From assembly GCA_947038115.1 (NCBI GenBank), contig CAMQVF010000003.1, positions 1-61,051 on the forward strand: a DNA stretch of 61,051 nucleotides, written 5' to 3'. The notes under the pieces were generated by a model that made no database searches, was not told the origin of the DNA, and was given only the letters and a program-made list of their open reading frames with translations. The stretch's first letter is position 1. Each line of letters starts with the position of its first letter. Origin of the DNA: an uncultured Spirochaetia bacterium. Lineage in GTDB: Bacteria > Spirochaetota > Brachyspiria > Brachyspirales > Brachyspiraceae. The position numbers and the translations under genes were made by a program. Positions 17,015 through 26,905 of the stretch are shown here, one piece after another.

Positions 17015-18268
17015 ATGTACACTAACAGAGAATTATCAAAAAGATACTTAATACCTTTGAGCATTCAGCATGTATTTGCTATGTTCGGTGCGACAATTTT
17101 AGTGCCATTACTTACGGGGCTAAACCCATCAGTAGCACTTTTCACGGCTGGTAGCGGAACTATTATTTATATTTTTATAACTAAAGGTCAAGTGCCTTCG
17201 TTTCTAGGTTCGTCATTCGCTTTTATCGCACCCATTATTACTGTATCTCAAATTTATGGCTTTGAATATGCATCAGGTGGAATTTTAGCCACTGGTGTAT
17301 TTTATATCATAATATCTTTAATTATTCGTTTTCTAGGTAGCAATTGGATTAACAAAGCATTACCACCTGTTGTAATAGGTTCTGTCATCATAATCATTGG
17401 GCTTAACTTAGCACCAACGGCAATCAAGATGGCAATGTTTAATGCTCAAGGCGAATATAGCTTAGTTTACACTAGTATAGCTGTCGTCACGCTTTCAACT
17501 GCAATCATTGTAAGTGTAGTCTTCAAAGGTTTTTTAGCAATTATTCCAATTTTACTGGCATTAATAACTGGATACTTATTCACATATATAATGGGCATGG
17601 TTCACCCAGCTTATAATATGATTAATACAGAGTTAATTAAGTTGTCGCCATGGTTTTATATACCACAATTAACAACTATTAAATTTAACTTTGTCGCTTG
17701 TTTATCTTTCATAATAGTTTCTTTAGCAACACTTTGCGAGCATTTAGGCGATGTTCTAGTAACAAGTAAAGTAGTCGGTAAAGATTACTATAAAGAACCT
17801 GGTCTTAAAAGAACAATTTTAGGCAATGGAATTTCAACTTTATGGGCATCAATTTGGGGAGGACCTCCGAATACCACTTATGGTGAAAATATTGCTGTCA
17901 TGGCTATCACTAAAATATATAGCGTGCCTGTAATTTTTTGTGCTGCTATATTCGCTATTTTATTAGCATTTTTTGGGAAATTTAGCGGATCAATTCAAAC
18001 AATACCTACTCCAGTTTTGGGTGGAATATCTATTTTATTATTCGGCATAATATCATCATCAGGACTTAGAACATTGGTCGAGTCGTCTGTTGACTTCAAA
18101 GAAACAAAAAATTTAATTGTGTCATCTGTAATCCTCGTTATAGGTGTAGGCGGTGCTTCACTTCAATTTCCTTTAACTACCGAGATAACATTTCAATTCA
18201 GTGGTGTGGCACTTGCAACATTAATTGGAATAATACTCAATCTAGTAATACCAGCGACAAAAAAATAA
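17015..18268 (+). CDS. uraA: Uracil/xanthine permease (NCS2 family)
   Basis: This 417 aa inner-membrane protein matches the NCS2 nucleobase permeases. It has about 12-14 hydrophobic segments, the opening QHVFAMFGATILVPLLTGL that is near-diagnostic for UraA/PyrP, the ATLCEHLGDVLVTSKVVGKD stretch carrying the substrate-contact glutamate, and WGGPPNTTYGENIAVM on TM10. It imports uracil (or possibly xanthine) with protons. The ATG at 17015 has TGGAG about 8 bases upstream. Monocistronic by promoter and terminator. No PyrR-type attenuator is visible in the short leader. Confidence 0.93.
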   Translation: MYTNRELSKRYLIPLSIQHVFAMFGATILVPLLTGLNPSVALFTAGSGTIIYIFITKGQVPSFLGSSFAFIAPIITVSQIYGFEYASGGILATGVFYIIISLIIRFLGSNWINKALPPVVIGSVIIIIGLNLAPTAIKMAMFNAQGEYSLVYTSIAVVTLSTAIIVSVVFKGFLAIIPILLALITGYLFTYIMGMVHPAYNMINTELIKLSPWFYIPQLTTIKFNFVACLSFIIVSLATLCEHLGDVLVTSKVVGKDYYKEPGLKRTILGNGISTLWASIWGGPPNTTYGENIAVMAITKIYSVPVIFCAAIFAILLAFFGKFSGSIQTIPTPVLGGISILLFGIISSSGLRTLVESSVDFKETKNLIVSSVILVIGVGGASLQFPLTTEITFQFSGVALATLIGIILNLVIPATKK

Positions 18269-18282
18269 TTGTAACATTTATA

Positions 18283-18327
18283 AAAATAGCCTATCATGTA
18301 GTAATATATAATAGGCTATTTTATTAG
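18283..18327 (+). terminator. Terminator after the uracil permease gene
   Basis: A perfect 12-bp stem AAAATAGCCTAT (18283-18294) and ATAGGCTATTTT (18311-18322) with a 16-nt loop; the T-run is partly inside the stem, followed by ATT. Confidence 0.7.
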
Positions 18328-18349
18328 AATTAGCATTTTTTATTTGATA

Positions 18350-18378
18350 TTGAATTATATAAATCTTAGATATATAAT
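18350..18378 (+). promoter_or_regulatory. Promoter predicting a leaderless message
   Basis: TTGAAT (18350-18355), 17 bp, perfect TATAAT (18373-18378). Only six bases separate the -10 box from the ATG at 18385, so transcription should start at or within a base of the start codon. There is no Shine-Dalgarno sequence. A second, weaker pair is TTGATA (18344-18349) with TAGATA (18367-18372). Confidence 0.6.
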
Positions 18379-18384
18379 TATAAA

Positions 18385-19218
18385 ATGATTAATATAGATT
18401 TTTTTATAAACGAAATAGAAAACTTCACAAAAAACTTGCCAGAAAATTATCTAATTTTAGGTGTCGAGTTTGAAAATAAAGACGTGGAAAATAAAAATTA
18501 TTATTTAATAGATTCTTCATATAAAGTTATAAATAATAAAATAAACGATTATTTAAATGGCTTATCACCAACTGAACATATTTTTTATACGAGTAATATT
18601 TATAAAAATTTAGACAAAGATGTAGCTATACAAAATGCCTTTGACAATAATTTGCTCTACGCATTTCCAGTATATGAAACAAATAAAAATGAACCCATGA
18701 AAAAAGCCCTATTTTTAGATAGAGACGGAATTTTAATTGATGATATTGGGTATATTGGTACAATTGAACGCGTCATAATAAATAAGCACTTTATCGATGT
18801 AGTCAAACATGCAAATGATAAAGGATATCTAGTTGTTGTCGTTACAAATCAGTCAGGTGTTGCTCGTGGACTTTACAGCGATAATGATATTGATAAAGTC
18901 AATAATTACATCAAAAATGAATATGAAAAATATAATGCTAAAATCGATTATTTCTATAAATGTCCATTTCATACCGATGGCATAAATAAAAAATATGTCA
19001 GAGAAACTATTTTAAGAAAGCCAAATGCTGGCATGCATCTGACGGCAATGAAAGAACATAATATCGACTTCTCAAAATCACTAATGATAGGCGACAGAGA
19101 TTCTGACGTCATCAGACTGCCCTACTTGAAAAGCTATTTAATAGAAACACCAACATATAAAATAGACTTAAAAGATAAAATAATACCTCTTAAGTCTATA
19201 TATAATTTGCTAATTTAA
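18385..19218 (+). CDS. HAD-IIIA phosphatase, GmhB/histidinol-phosphatase type, with an N-terminal extension
   Basis: Residues about 105-277 are a HAD-IIIA phosphatase resembling D-glycero-D-manno-heptose 1,7-bisphosphate phosphatase (GmhB). Seen are motif I LDRDG (D112, D114), motif II VVTNQSGVARG (153-162), the KCPFH start of the zinc loop (C193, H196), motif III Lys in RKPNAGM (211-217) and motif IV GDRDSD (236-241). The second half of the zinc site, normally C-x-C before RKP, is ETIL here, so zinc binding is probably lost. The first 104 residues form an extra domain I do not recognise. Substrate could be a heptose bisphosphate or another sugar phosphate. It converges with rpoD, only 4 bp between stops. 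Confidence 0.82.
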   Translation: MINIDFFINEIENFTKNLPENYLILGVEFENKDVENKNYYLIDSSYKVINNKINDYLNGLSPTEHIFYTSNIYKNLDKDVAIQNAFDNNLLYAFPVYETNKNEPMKKALFLDRDGILIDDIGYIGTIERVIINKHFIDVVKHANDKGYLVVVVTNQSGVARGLYSDNDIDKVNNYIKNEYEKYNAKIDYFYKCPFHTDGINKKYVRETILRKPNAGMHLTAMKEHNIDFSKSLMIGDRDSDVIRLPYLKSYLIETPTYKIDLKDKIIPLKSIYNLLI

Positions 19219-19222
19219 TTTT

Positions 19223-20965
19223 TTACGAATCAAGAAAATCTTTTAGTTTTTTCTTTTTAGACTCATTTCTAAGCCTTCTTATAGCCTTAGCCTCAATTTG
19301 ACGAATACGCTCTCTTGTAACTTTAAATACATATCCAACTTCTTCAAGAGTATGACTATATCCATCAATCAGTCCAAAACGCATTTTAATAACATTCTGC
19401 TCACGTTTAGGCAAAGTATCAATTATACCTTCAATATGTTTTTGTAAAATCTTAAACGTCGTTATATTTTGTGGGCTTTCAAATTCTTTATCCTCAATAA
19501 GCTCCCCCAATATAGTATCTTCCTCATCACTAATCGGCGCATTAAGAGAAACAGGATCTTTCGCAACATTTCGAACACGTTTAACTCGGCTTTCAGGCCA
19601 GCCCAAAGTTTTAGCAATTTCAGCTATAGAAGGCTCACGACCGTATTGTTGCATATATTGTCTAAGCACACGAGTAACTTTATTAATCTGCTCAATCATA
19701 TGCACGGGAACTCTTATAGTCCTTGCTTGATCACTAATAGACCTCGTTATCGCTTGACGAATCCACCATGTCGCATATGTTGAAAACTTATAACCTTTTC
19801 TATACTCAAATTTATCAACAGCCTTAATAAGTCCAATATTACCCTCTTGAACCAAGTCAAAAAAGTGAAGCCCTCTATTTACATACTTCTTAGCAATTGA
19901 TATTACAAGCCTTAAATTGGCTTTAACTATATGATCTTTAGCCCTTGCGATTTTTCGTCTCGAAGAGTCAATCTTATTAACCCAATCAATTAATGTCTCT
20001 TTATCGACTCTGACAATATCATAAATATCAGCCATACGCACTGTCGATTTATGCAAAGCATCTATAACAGCGACAATAGCATCTTCTGTTACAATATTAT
20101 GTGCAGTAGTATATTTTTCTGTAAGCTCTTTAATTAACTCATCTCTTTTAGGTGTTTTAAGAATTTCATAGTAATTTTCAAACTCTAAAACTGTACTTTT
20201 ATAACGAGATGCTAATTTTTCATGATAATCTTCAATTTGTTTAATTCTATGCAAATAAAATTTAAGTCTCTCAGCAATTCTCTCGATTTCTATTCTATTA
20301 AGTTTAACTTTAGACAAAGTGCCAACTATCGACTTTTTAAGAACCTCTTGTTCTTTTGGAGAATTATTATTATCAATTGCAACATATTTATTTGCAAGCT
20401 CTGTATATTGCTTTTCAAAGTTTTTATATTTACGTTCTAATTTTCTTTTTTCTTGAGTAGAAACATTATATATTCGAGGCGGTTCCAAAATTTCATGAAT
20501 CGCCACAGAACCAGTTTTAGCATACTCAATAGTATTTAATATTTCTTTAACTATTAAATGAGTATTAAGTATGATAGTTTCAATTTCAAGCTCGCCTTCT
20601 TCTATTTTTTTAGAATATTTAACTTCATCTTCATGTGTAAGAAGCCCAACTTTCCCTATATCTTTTAAATAAAGCCTTATAGGATCGTCATTATTACCTA
20701 TTTTATCCTCAACTGTTACAAATTTACTAGAAGGATCATCCCCCCTAGTTTTGTTTACAGAAAGCTCATATTCCTTTCTATTTTCAACAAATACAATTCC
20801 TTTAGACTCCAAAAGCTGAAAAAGAATGTCTATCATATCAGGATCAGCATCATCTATAGTAGAATTAAAGTCCTTATATGTTAAAAATTTATTCACTTCT
20901 CCTTTCTCGATAAGTTTTTTAATTTTATCATCTTTGAGAAGTATATCACAATCTTCAATTATCAT
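19223..20965 (-). CDS. rpoD: RNA polymerase primary sigma factor (sigma-70)
   Basis: The housekeeping sigma factor, 580 aa. An N-terminal region 1.1-like segment is present (about residues 1-65), then region 1.2 [22 protein letters not shown], a long charged non-conserved region (about 150-340), and the core region 2 block [56 protein letters not shown]. Region 3 is near [15 protein letters not shown], and region 4 ends with the helix-turn-helix [20 protein letters not shown] that reads the -35 box. Its start overlaps the end of dnaG by 4 bp (ATGA type), so the two are translationally coupled, as in the classic macromolecular-synthesis operon. Confidence 0.97.
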   Translation of the reverse strand: MIIEDCDILLKDDKIKKLIEKGEVNKFLTYKDFNSTIDDADPDMIDILFQLLESKGIVFVENRKEYELSVNKTRGDDPSSKFVTVEDKIGNNDDPIRLYLKDIGKVGLLTHEDEVKYSKKIEEGELEIETIILNTHLIVKEILNTIEYAKTGSVAIHEILEPPRIYNVSTQEKRKLERKYKNFEKQYTELANKYVAIDNNNSPKEQEVLKKSIVGTLSKVKLNRIEIERIAERLKFYLHRIKQIEDYHEKLASRYKSTVLEFENYYEILKTPKRDELIKELTEKYTTAHNIVTEDAIVAVIDALHKSTVRMADIYDIVRVDKETLIDWVNKIDSSRRKIARAKDHIVKANLRLVISIAKKYVNRGLHFFDLVQEGNIGLIKAVDKFEYRKGYKFSTYATWWIRQAITRSISDQARTIRVPVHMIEQINKVTRVLRQYMQQYGREPSIAEIAKTLGWPESRVKRVRNVAKDPVSLNAPISDEEDTILGELIEDKEFESPQNITTFKILQKHIEGIIDTLPKREQNVIKMRFGLIDGYSHTLEEVGYVFKVTRERIRQIEAKAIRRLRNESKKKKLKDFLDS

Positions 20966-22812
20966 ATATTATTTCCTTCGTATAATTTTTCTCTTTCTTT
21001 TTTTAACGAGTCTATTTCTCTCGCTCGAATGCATAGTGCCTCAAAGCCTTCCGATGTTTCCATTGGTATATTGATTTTTTCTTGTTTCAATTCAATTCTC
21101 TTCTTATAAATATCGTAATCTTTAATCTTAATTATTAATGAATTAAGCTTTTCTTTAATATCACCTTCATAAAATTTTCTTTTAAGCAGTATTTGTTCAC
21201 TAACCTTTTCACTACCCAAAATATTAAGCGCATCCTCGACACTAGCATCAATAGGCAAAGTCAGAAGCCTTAAATAATACTCACGTGCCAAATCTTTTTC
21301 TATAAGCTCAGGATCTATTGCCTTTTCAGCTATCGATATTATAGAAGGATTTAATGTTAAAAGATAAATAAGACTGTTTTCATATTTTAATCTGTTATTA
21401 TCATTTTTTTTGCTTTCAATATTACTTTGCTTTGACCGATTAGTTTGAATATTATTGCTACGACTAGATTCAAATTTTCTTTTATAATCATTTTTAAATG
21501 CCTCATAAGCAATACTAAGTTTTTCAGATATATATCTTATAAGAATATCTTTTTGCGTATCACTTTCTATCGCATTCAAAAAATTATGAAATATATCAGC
21601 AATATCAAGCCTTCTTTTAGGCACTAAATCATTTAATATCTCCCCATTCAGTTCTTTTTTAATAATCCAATCATACCAATTAAGTTTATCGGAATATACT
21701 ATATCAAACTCTTCTTTAGTATGAAGTGTAAAATATTCATCTAAATCTTTCACATTAATGCCATCAATGACCGATATATTTAAATCCTCTTTCAAAGCAT
21801 GGAGTATCGCCATTCTAGTAGCTCTAATACCAGCATCATCATTATCGAGGCTCAAAACAATATTTTTTGTATATTTTTTGATTTCTTTCATCTGAAATTC
21901 AGTGATAGCAGTACCCAAAGTCGCCAAAACATTGCAAACCCCCGACTTATAAGACCCTATAACATCCATATAACCTTCAGTTAAAATTACACTATCAGCT
22001 TGCATGATATGATTTTTTGTAACATTAATCCCATATAATACAGACTTTTTTTTGAAAACAATACTTTCTTTCGAGTTCAAATATTTAGGCTCACTACCAT
22101 CCACACTGCGTCCACCAAAACCTATAATCTCACCTCGATGATTTATAATAGGAAAAATTATTCGATTAATAAAATTATCAAAATAACGCCCATCTTTATT
22201 CCTAGACTCACGCACAAGCCCCAAAGCTAAAAGATTTTGATAGCTAACATTTTTATATGACTTAGAAATAGATTTAAAAAGCGAGTCCCATATAGGAGGC
22301 GCCAAACCCAATTTGAATTCTTTTACTATAGAAATAGGAATTTTACGCTTCTTCAAATACTTTGTAGCATAATCATATTTATAATTATTATTTTTATCTT
22401 TTGACAACAATGCGGAACTAAAAAATATGCTGGCTAATTTATTTATATTTTTAGCCTCATCAAAAATCTGTGCTTTTTTATTACCTTCAGCCGAGAAGAA
22501 ATCACTTACATCAATAGAAAAACGTTTTCCTAAATTATTTATTGCGTCTTTAAAACTTAAATTTTCTTTCTCTTTCAAGTAAGTTATAACATTACCCTTA
22601 GCACCACAAGTAAAACATTGATAAAGCCCCTTGTCATCATCAACCGACATCGAAGGATGCGACTCATTTCCATCTTTATGAAAAGGGCATTGAACCGTGT
22701 ACTTAGAACCGCCACGATGAAGAACTTTATACTTCTCCTCGAGAATTTTTATAAGTGATACTTGCTTAAGTAGCGAGTTTAATTTGTCGATAAGTTTATT
22801 ATCCAAATTCAA
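20962..22812 (-). CDS. dnaG: DNA primase
   Basis: DnaG makes RNA primers at the replication fork. The 616 aa protein has an N-terminal CHC2 zinc finger (CPFH near residue 42 and CFTCGAKGN), the RNA polymerase core with [17 protein letters not shown], and the TOPRIM domain with [10 protein letters not shown] and the metal-binding LSLDNDDAG. The C-terminal part (from about 430) is the divergent DnaB-interacting region. It shares a transcript with rpoD (4-bp overlap) and has its own promoter at 22850-22877, so it is not wholly dependent on the rnf transcript upstream. Confidence 0.96.
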   Translation of the reverse strand: MNLDNKLIDKLNSLLKQVSLIKILEEKYKVLHRGGSKYTVQCPFHKDGNESHPSMSVDDDKGLYQCFTCGAKGNVITYLKEKENLSFKDAINNLGKRFSIDVSDFFSAEGNKKAQIFDEAKNINKLASIFFSSALLSKDKNNNYKYDYATKYLKKRKIPISIVKEFKLGLAPPIWDSLFKSISKSYKNVSYQNLLALGLVRESRNKDGRYFDNFINRIIFPIINHRGEIIGFGGRSVDGSEPKYLNSKESIVFKKKSVLYGINVTKNHIMQADSVILTEGYMDVIGSYKSGVCNVLATLGTAITEFQMKEIKKYTKNIVLSLDNDDAGIRATRMAILHALKEDLNISVIDGINVKDLDEYFTLHTKEEFDIVYSDKLNWYDWIIKKELNGEILNDLVPKRRLDIADIFHNFLNAIESDTQKDILIRYISEKLSIAYEAFKNDYKRKFESSRSNNIQTNRSKQSNIESKKNDNNRLKYENSLIYLLTLNPSIISIAEKAIDPELIEKDLAREYYLRLLTLPIDASVEDALNILGSEKVSEQILLKRKFYEGDIKEKLNSLIIKIKDYDIYKKRIELKQEKINIPMETSEGFEALCIRAREIDSLKKEREKLYEGNNI

Positions 22813-22849
22813 AATCCAAAATATTTAAAAAATTATACCGATTCAGACT

Positions 22850-22877
22850 AATATAATAAAGTATTAAGAAATGTCAA
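22850..22877 (-). promoter_or_regulatory. dnaG-rpoD promoter
   Basis: Read on the minus strand: perfect TTGACA (22877-22872), 16 bp, TATATT (22855-22850), about 38 nt before the dnaG ATG. It lies in the 82-bp gap after the lipoprotein gene. Confidence 0.55.
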
Positions 22878-22894
22878 GTATTTATTAAAAAAAT

Positions 22895-23875
22895 TTAATA
22901 ATGTTCCAATAATTTATAAGGTTCTCTCAGAGGATTTGAAGATAAATCTTTATACCAGCTATTATAGTCGAAATCTACAACTTCCGCCATAATTGAATAT
23001 CTCTCATTTTCATGCACTCTATAACGTTTCATCATCATAGCGACACTTTGAAGAATATAATAATTCAAAATATCAACAGAAACTTCAGTATTTTTTATAC
23101 TTCTCTTAGTCGAAAAAAAATCATCGGTGGATAAAAAAGAATAAGTACTTAAAACCAAAGTTGCTTTAGAAGGCTTGCTATTTTCGTTATAAACAATTAC
23201 TCGGTCGACAAATCCACCTTCCGCCATACTTTTAACGCTAATATTTTTGTTAATATCAGCCAATGGCATGTTGACAATTATTATGCTAGCATTTTCATAT
23301 TCTGACGCAATAATCTTCCAATATAAAGATGTATACATAAAATATCGATTTACATTAAGAACCGTCGCTCTAGCACGAAGCGGAGTATTCCACACGGTCA
23401 TAATATTATCAATTATTGAAGGTGCTATAATCCTCTCAACAGTTTTTTTGTCAATATTCTTGTTGAAAATATTAGTTATTCTGCTATAATCCTCTTCGAG
23501 TAATCGTCCATACAAGATTGAAGAAAAAGCAGCCTCACTTGTTTTTGTTATATCGATATGCTCTTCCGATATTCTCTGAGCGTTTTTTCGAAAAATAGGT
23601 CTAGTTCTTCTATAAAAATCAGAATCACTCATTCCCGTCTTTAAATTATACTCGATATCATAACCCAAAATCGCTTTTGTAAGAGTTGGCAATTCATCTT
23701 TAAAAATAGTAAAAAAATGAGCGGGATCTATTGAAGGCAATGCAGGATCTTCAATATAAGCTATATCCATAGTATATTTTTTGTCTATAGGCATAACTTT
23801 CATATCATATTCTTCGGAACATGACACAAAAATAAAAAAATAGAAAATAATTACAAATATACGTCCTATACTCAT
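22895..23875 (-). CDS. Lipoprotein of unknown function, downstream of rnfG
   Basis: The 326 aa protein has a lipoprotein signal peptide with lipobox FVSC (Cys near residue 19). The mature part is alpha/beta mixed, with several strand-like blocks such as ASIIIVNMPLAD and KATLVLSTYSFLS. I do not recognise a domain. It begins 12 nt after rnfG stops, with no Shine-Dalgarno visible, so it is probably the last gene of the rnf transcript and occupies the place where rnfE would normally follow. Either an Rnf accessory lipoprotein or an unrelated passenger; the sequence does not decide. Confidence 0.6.
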   Translation of the reverse strand: MSIGRIFVIIFYFFIFVSCSEEYDMKVMPIDKKYTMDIAYIEDPALPSIDPAHFFTIFKDELPTLTKAILGYDIEYNLKTGMSDSDFYRRTRPIFRKNAQRISEEHIDITKTSEAAFSSILYGRLLEEDYSRITNIFNKNIDKKTVERIIAPSIIDNIMTVWNTPLRARATVLNVNRYFMYTSLYWKIIASEYENASIIIVNMPLADINKNISVKSMAEGGFVDRVIVYNENSKPSKATLVLSTYSFLSTDDFFSTKRSIKNTEVSVDILNYYILQSVAMMMKRYRVHENERYSIMAEVVDFDYNSWYKDLSSNPLREPYKLLEHY

Positions 23876-23887
23876 TAAAAGTAAAAT

Positions 23888-24475
23888 CTATTGTTTATTA
23901 GCAAAAAGAGACAGAGCCTCTACTTTTGCTAAATTAACAGATTTAATAACGCTGTCAGTAGAAATTGTAGCTCCACTAATAGCAGAAATTTCATAATCAC
24001 CTGTGTCTTCTATCTTTACACCCTTAACACTTGAAAGGTCTTTATCTATAGCTTTCTTCACAAATTGAGACTTGAATAACTCATCATTTACTTTAGAACC
24101 AAGCCCCGGAGTCTCCGAATGTTCAGTGGCGACTACAGCTGTAATCTCTGTCACTGACGGATTAAATCCTACAAGAACATTAATTGGGCCATTATATCCA
24201 ACAGAGCTTGCTAAAATCGCATAACCAACAATATTATCATTAGTATTATATCCAATATAATAAGACAAATTAGAATTATCAAGATCCATTAATGGGCCAT
24301 CTATTTTATCAGCGCTAGCAATAGCCTCTTGTACCCCTTCGATAAGAGCACGTTGCTTGTTTAATTCTATATCAACTTCAAATTTCGAGTATATAAAAGA
24401 AAGTAAAAAACCTGAGATTAATGCAGTAAGTGTAACCGAAATAACAGCTGAATAACCAGCACCTTTTTTTTTCAT
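23888..24475 (-). CDS. rnfG: Rnf electron transport complex subunit G
   Basis: RnfG is the periplasm-facing flavoprotein of the ferredoxin:NAD oxidoreductase (Rnf) that couples electron transfer to ion pumping. The 195 aa protein has one N-terminal transmembrane helix (about residues 8-29) and an FMN-binding domain. The covalent FMN site is the Thr of SGATIST (near residue 168). VVATEHSETPGLGSKV is also typical of RnfG/NqrC. The ATG overlaps the rnfD stop by one base (TAATG), a sign of coupling. Confidence 0.95.
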   Translation of the reverse strand: MKKKGAGYSAVISVTLTALISGFLLSFIYSKFEVDIELNKQRALIEGVQEAIASADKIDGPLMDLDNSNLSYYIGYNTNDNIVGYAILASSVGYNGPINVLVGFNPSVTEITAVVATEHSETPGLGSKVNDELFKSQFVKKAIDKDLSSVKGVKIEDTGDYEISAISGATISTDSVIKSVNLAKVEALSLFANKQ

Positions 24476-25572
24476 TATTTACCCCCATTCGCAATAGTAC
24501 TTTCAAGTTTTTGAGCTTCAACTTTTCCTAAAGGTTTCTTAATAGTAAACATATCAATGAGTGGAACAATCATATTACCTATAAGTATAGAATAAAGCAT
24601 ATATTCAGCAGTGTGTCCAAACATACGAAGAAGTATTAATACAGCACCTATAAAAAAAGCATATATCCAAATACCTTTTTGAGTATTAGGAGAAGTTACC
24701 ATATCGGTTGCCATAAAGCAAGAACCTAAAGCAAATCCACCACCAAGTATTCCATATATAGGTGATCCATATGTTCCAGGATTAGTAAAGTTACCAATTA
24801 AATTTATAGTTACAAATGAAATTAAAATACCTAGTGGAATTCTCCAATTGATGGTTTTCGTAATAATAAGAAATATCGCACCAAGTGAAAGAAGTAAAAA
24901 AGAACCCTCCCCAATAGAACCTGCCGTATTACCTATAAACATTTGAAGATAATATACACTTTCAACTTTAATTTGGGTTAAAAAATCAAAAGGTATATAA
25001 TCAATATAAGTATACTTCATAAACGAAAGCGGTGTCGATTGTGTAAGTATATTTACAGGATCAATAGTAGCAATTGTACCACCAGTTATAGTGTCGGTAA
25101 AACCTTCTACAGTGCCACCAGTTATACCGAAAGGAATATTAACTATTTTAGGATAGGTAGACATTTCGCCAGGGAATGCCACTTGTAAAAAAGCACGCCC
25201 AACTAATGCAGGATTAAAAATATTACATCCCAGTCCGCCAAAAACTTCCTTAGCAAAAACTATAGCTATAACAGAACCTATCATGACTATAGGTATAGTA
25301 ACATTCGCCGTACAAGTCATTACTAATAAAAGTCCTGTAAGCACGGCTGACAAATCTTCTATATGTGGTTTTCGTTTTCTTAAAAGTTTTACAATAACTT
25401 CTGTAACTACACATGTAAGAATTGCTGTTGTGTAAAGTAAAATAACATGAGCACCAAAAACTATAACGCCGTATAGAGCCGCAGGAAGTAATGCGATAAT
25501 AACTCTACTCATAATTTTAGGCACACTATCACTAGCTTTAATATGCGGTGATGATTCTAAATTAAATTTCAT
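24475..25572 (-). CDS. rnfD: Rnf electron transport complex subunit D
   Basis: RnfD is an integral membrane flavoprotein of the Rnf complex, homologous to NqrB. The 365 aa protein has about 9-10 membrane segments. Family stretches are EVFGGLGCNIFNPALVGRAF and FMATDMVTSPNTQKG. The Thr of QSTPLSF aligns with the SxxTPL site that carries covalent FMN. The gene begins 5 nt after rnfC and ends in a TAATG overlap with rnfG. Confidence 0.95.
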   Translation of the reverse strand: MKFNLESSPHIKASDSVPKIMSRVIIALLPAALYGVIVFGAHVILLYTTAILTCVVTEVIVKLLRKRKPHIEDLSAVLTGLLLVMTCTANVTIPIVMIGSVIAIVFAKEVFGGLGCNIFNPALVGRAFLQVAFPGEMSTYPKIVNIPFGITGGTVEGFTDTITGGTIATIDPVNILTQSTPLSFMKYTYIDYIPFDFLTQIKVESVYYLQMFIGNTAGSIGEGSFLLLSLGAIFLIITKTINWRIPLGILISFVTINLIGNFTNPGTYGSPIYGILGGGFALGSCFMATDMVTSPNTQKGIWIYAFFIGAVLILLRMFGHTAEYMLYSILIGNMIVPLIDMFTIKKPLGKVEAQKLESTIANGGK

Positions 25573-25577
25573 AAAAC

Positions 25578-26882
25578 TTATCTCCTAAGTGTATCTTTTC
25601 CTACGCGAATCCACTGAACCAATGGTATTTTAGAAGAGCATATATAGGAACAAACCCCACATTCAAAACAGCTCATTATATCAAGTTTCATCATAGCTTC
25701 TTTATCGCCAGCCTTAGCCGCATGCGCTATTGAAGTAGGCATTAAATTCACAGGGCAAACTTGTAAACATCTTTCACAACTTATACAAGGATATTCTTTA
25801 GATTTTTTTATTTTATCTGCATCTAAAAATACTATAGAATTATTACCCTTAACAGTATTTCTATTAAGATCAGGTAATGTAAAACCCATCATAGGGCCTC
25901 CACCAAATAATAATAAATTCTCTGTAGTAATACCACCACAAGCCTCAGCGATATCAGCTATAGAAGTACCAAAAGGCACGACCATATTCTTTCTTTCTTT
26001 TATAGCATCCCCAGTAACTGTTACAATTCTTTCAATTAGTGGTTTGCTTTTTGCTACCGCTTCATAGATAGCGTAAAGAGTTGCTATATTAATTACCAAA
26101 ATACCGATATCAGGAGGAAATTTACCAACAGGAACTACTCGACCAGTAGCCGCATCGATAAGCATTTTTTCAGCACCTTGAGGATATCTTATTTTTAAAG
26201 GTAAAACTTCTATGTCACTATCTTTCGAACAAGTTCTAAATTCATTCAAGGCTTTTGGTTTATTATTTTCTATCCCAACAATTGTACGTTTAATTGAAGG
26301 AACTATTTTTTTTATTATATTAATAGCATGCATTATCTCATGCGAATGCTCAATCATAAGCCTGTAGTCGGATGTAATATAAGGCTCACATTCTACGCCA
26401 TTAACAAGAAAAACATCACAATTAGCTTTGACTGATCCAGAAATTTTCACATGCGTAGGAAACATTGCACCACCAAGCCCAACGACTCCAGCATCTTCAA
26501 TTTTTTTAAGCATTTCTTCTGCTGTCAAAGTCATAAAATTACTATTAACTTGGAATTCATCATCGACAATGCTAGCATCATTTTGAATTAAACATGCTAA
26601 ACTATTACGTCCCAATGGAACAGGTGCAATTTCAATGGATGAAATTTTTCCAGATATACTAGCATGGATATTAGCTGAAACAAAACCACTCGCCTTAGCA
26701 ATGACCTCGCCTCTTTTGACGATATCACCTTTAGCTTTAATGATTTCAGCAGGAGCTCCCACATGTTGTGCCGATGCTAATAAAACAGATTTAGGTTTAG
26801 GTAAAACCGTAGTATGTATTTCCGCGGCTTCTTTATGCTCATCAGGATGAACTCCTCCAAAACGAAATTTTCCTAGATTCAT
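25578..26882 (-). CDS. rnfC: Rnf electron transport complex subunit C
   Basis: RnfC is the cytoplasmic NADH-binding subunit of Rnf. The 434 aa protein opens with the RnfC barrel-sandwich segment (FRFGGVHPDEHKE), then the flavin/NADH region with GLGGAMFPTHVK and NGVECEPYITSDYRLM. Near the C-terminus are two 4Fe-4S motifs, CISCERCLQVCPVNLMP and CFECGVCSYICSSKIP. The length is near the family minimum and lacks the long C-terminal extension of some proteobacterial forms. It follows the KASIII-like gene by 23 nt. A weak GGGG-type ribosome site precedes it. Confidence 0.95.
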   Translation of the reverse strand: MNLGKFRFGGVHPDEHKEAAEIHTTVLPKPKSVLLASAQHVGAPAEIIKAKGDIVKRGEVIAKASGFVSANIHASISGKISSIEIAPVPLGRNSLACLIQNDASIVDDEFQVNSNFMTLTAEEMLKKIEDAGVVGLGGAMFPTHVKISGSVKANCDVFLVNGVECEPYITSDYRLMIEHSHEIMHAINIIKKIVPSIKRTIVGIENNKPKALNEFRTCSKDSDIEVLPLKIRYPQGAEKMLIDAATGRVVPVGKFPPDIGILVINIATLYAIYEAVAKSKPLIERIVTVTGDAIKERKNMVVPFGTSIADIAEACGGITTENLLLFGGGPMMGFTLPDLNRNTVKGNNSIVFLDADKIKKSKEYPCISCERCLQVCPVNLMPTSIAHAAKAGDKEAMMKLDIMSCFECGVCSYICSSKIPLVQWIRVGKDTLRR

Positions 26883-26905
26883 AATCCCCTCTCTATAGTA
26901 AAAAT

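Noticed and set aside
19469-19783. Plus-strand open frame across rpoD
   Set aside because: It lies opposite conserved sigma regions 3-4 and has no expression signals.
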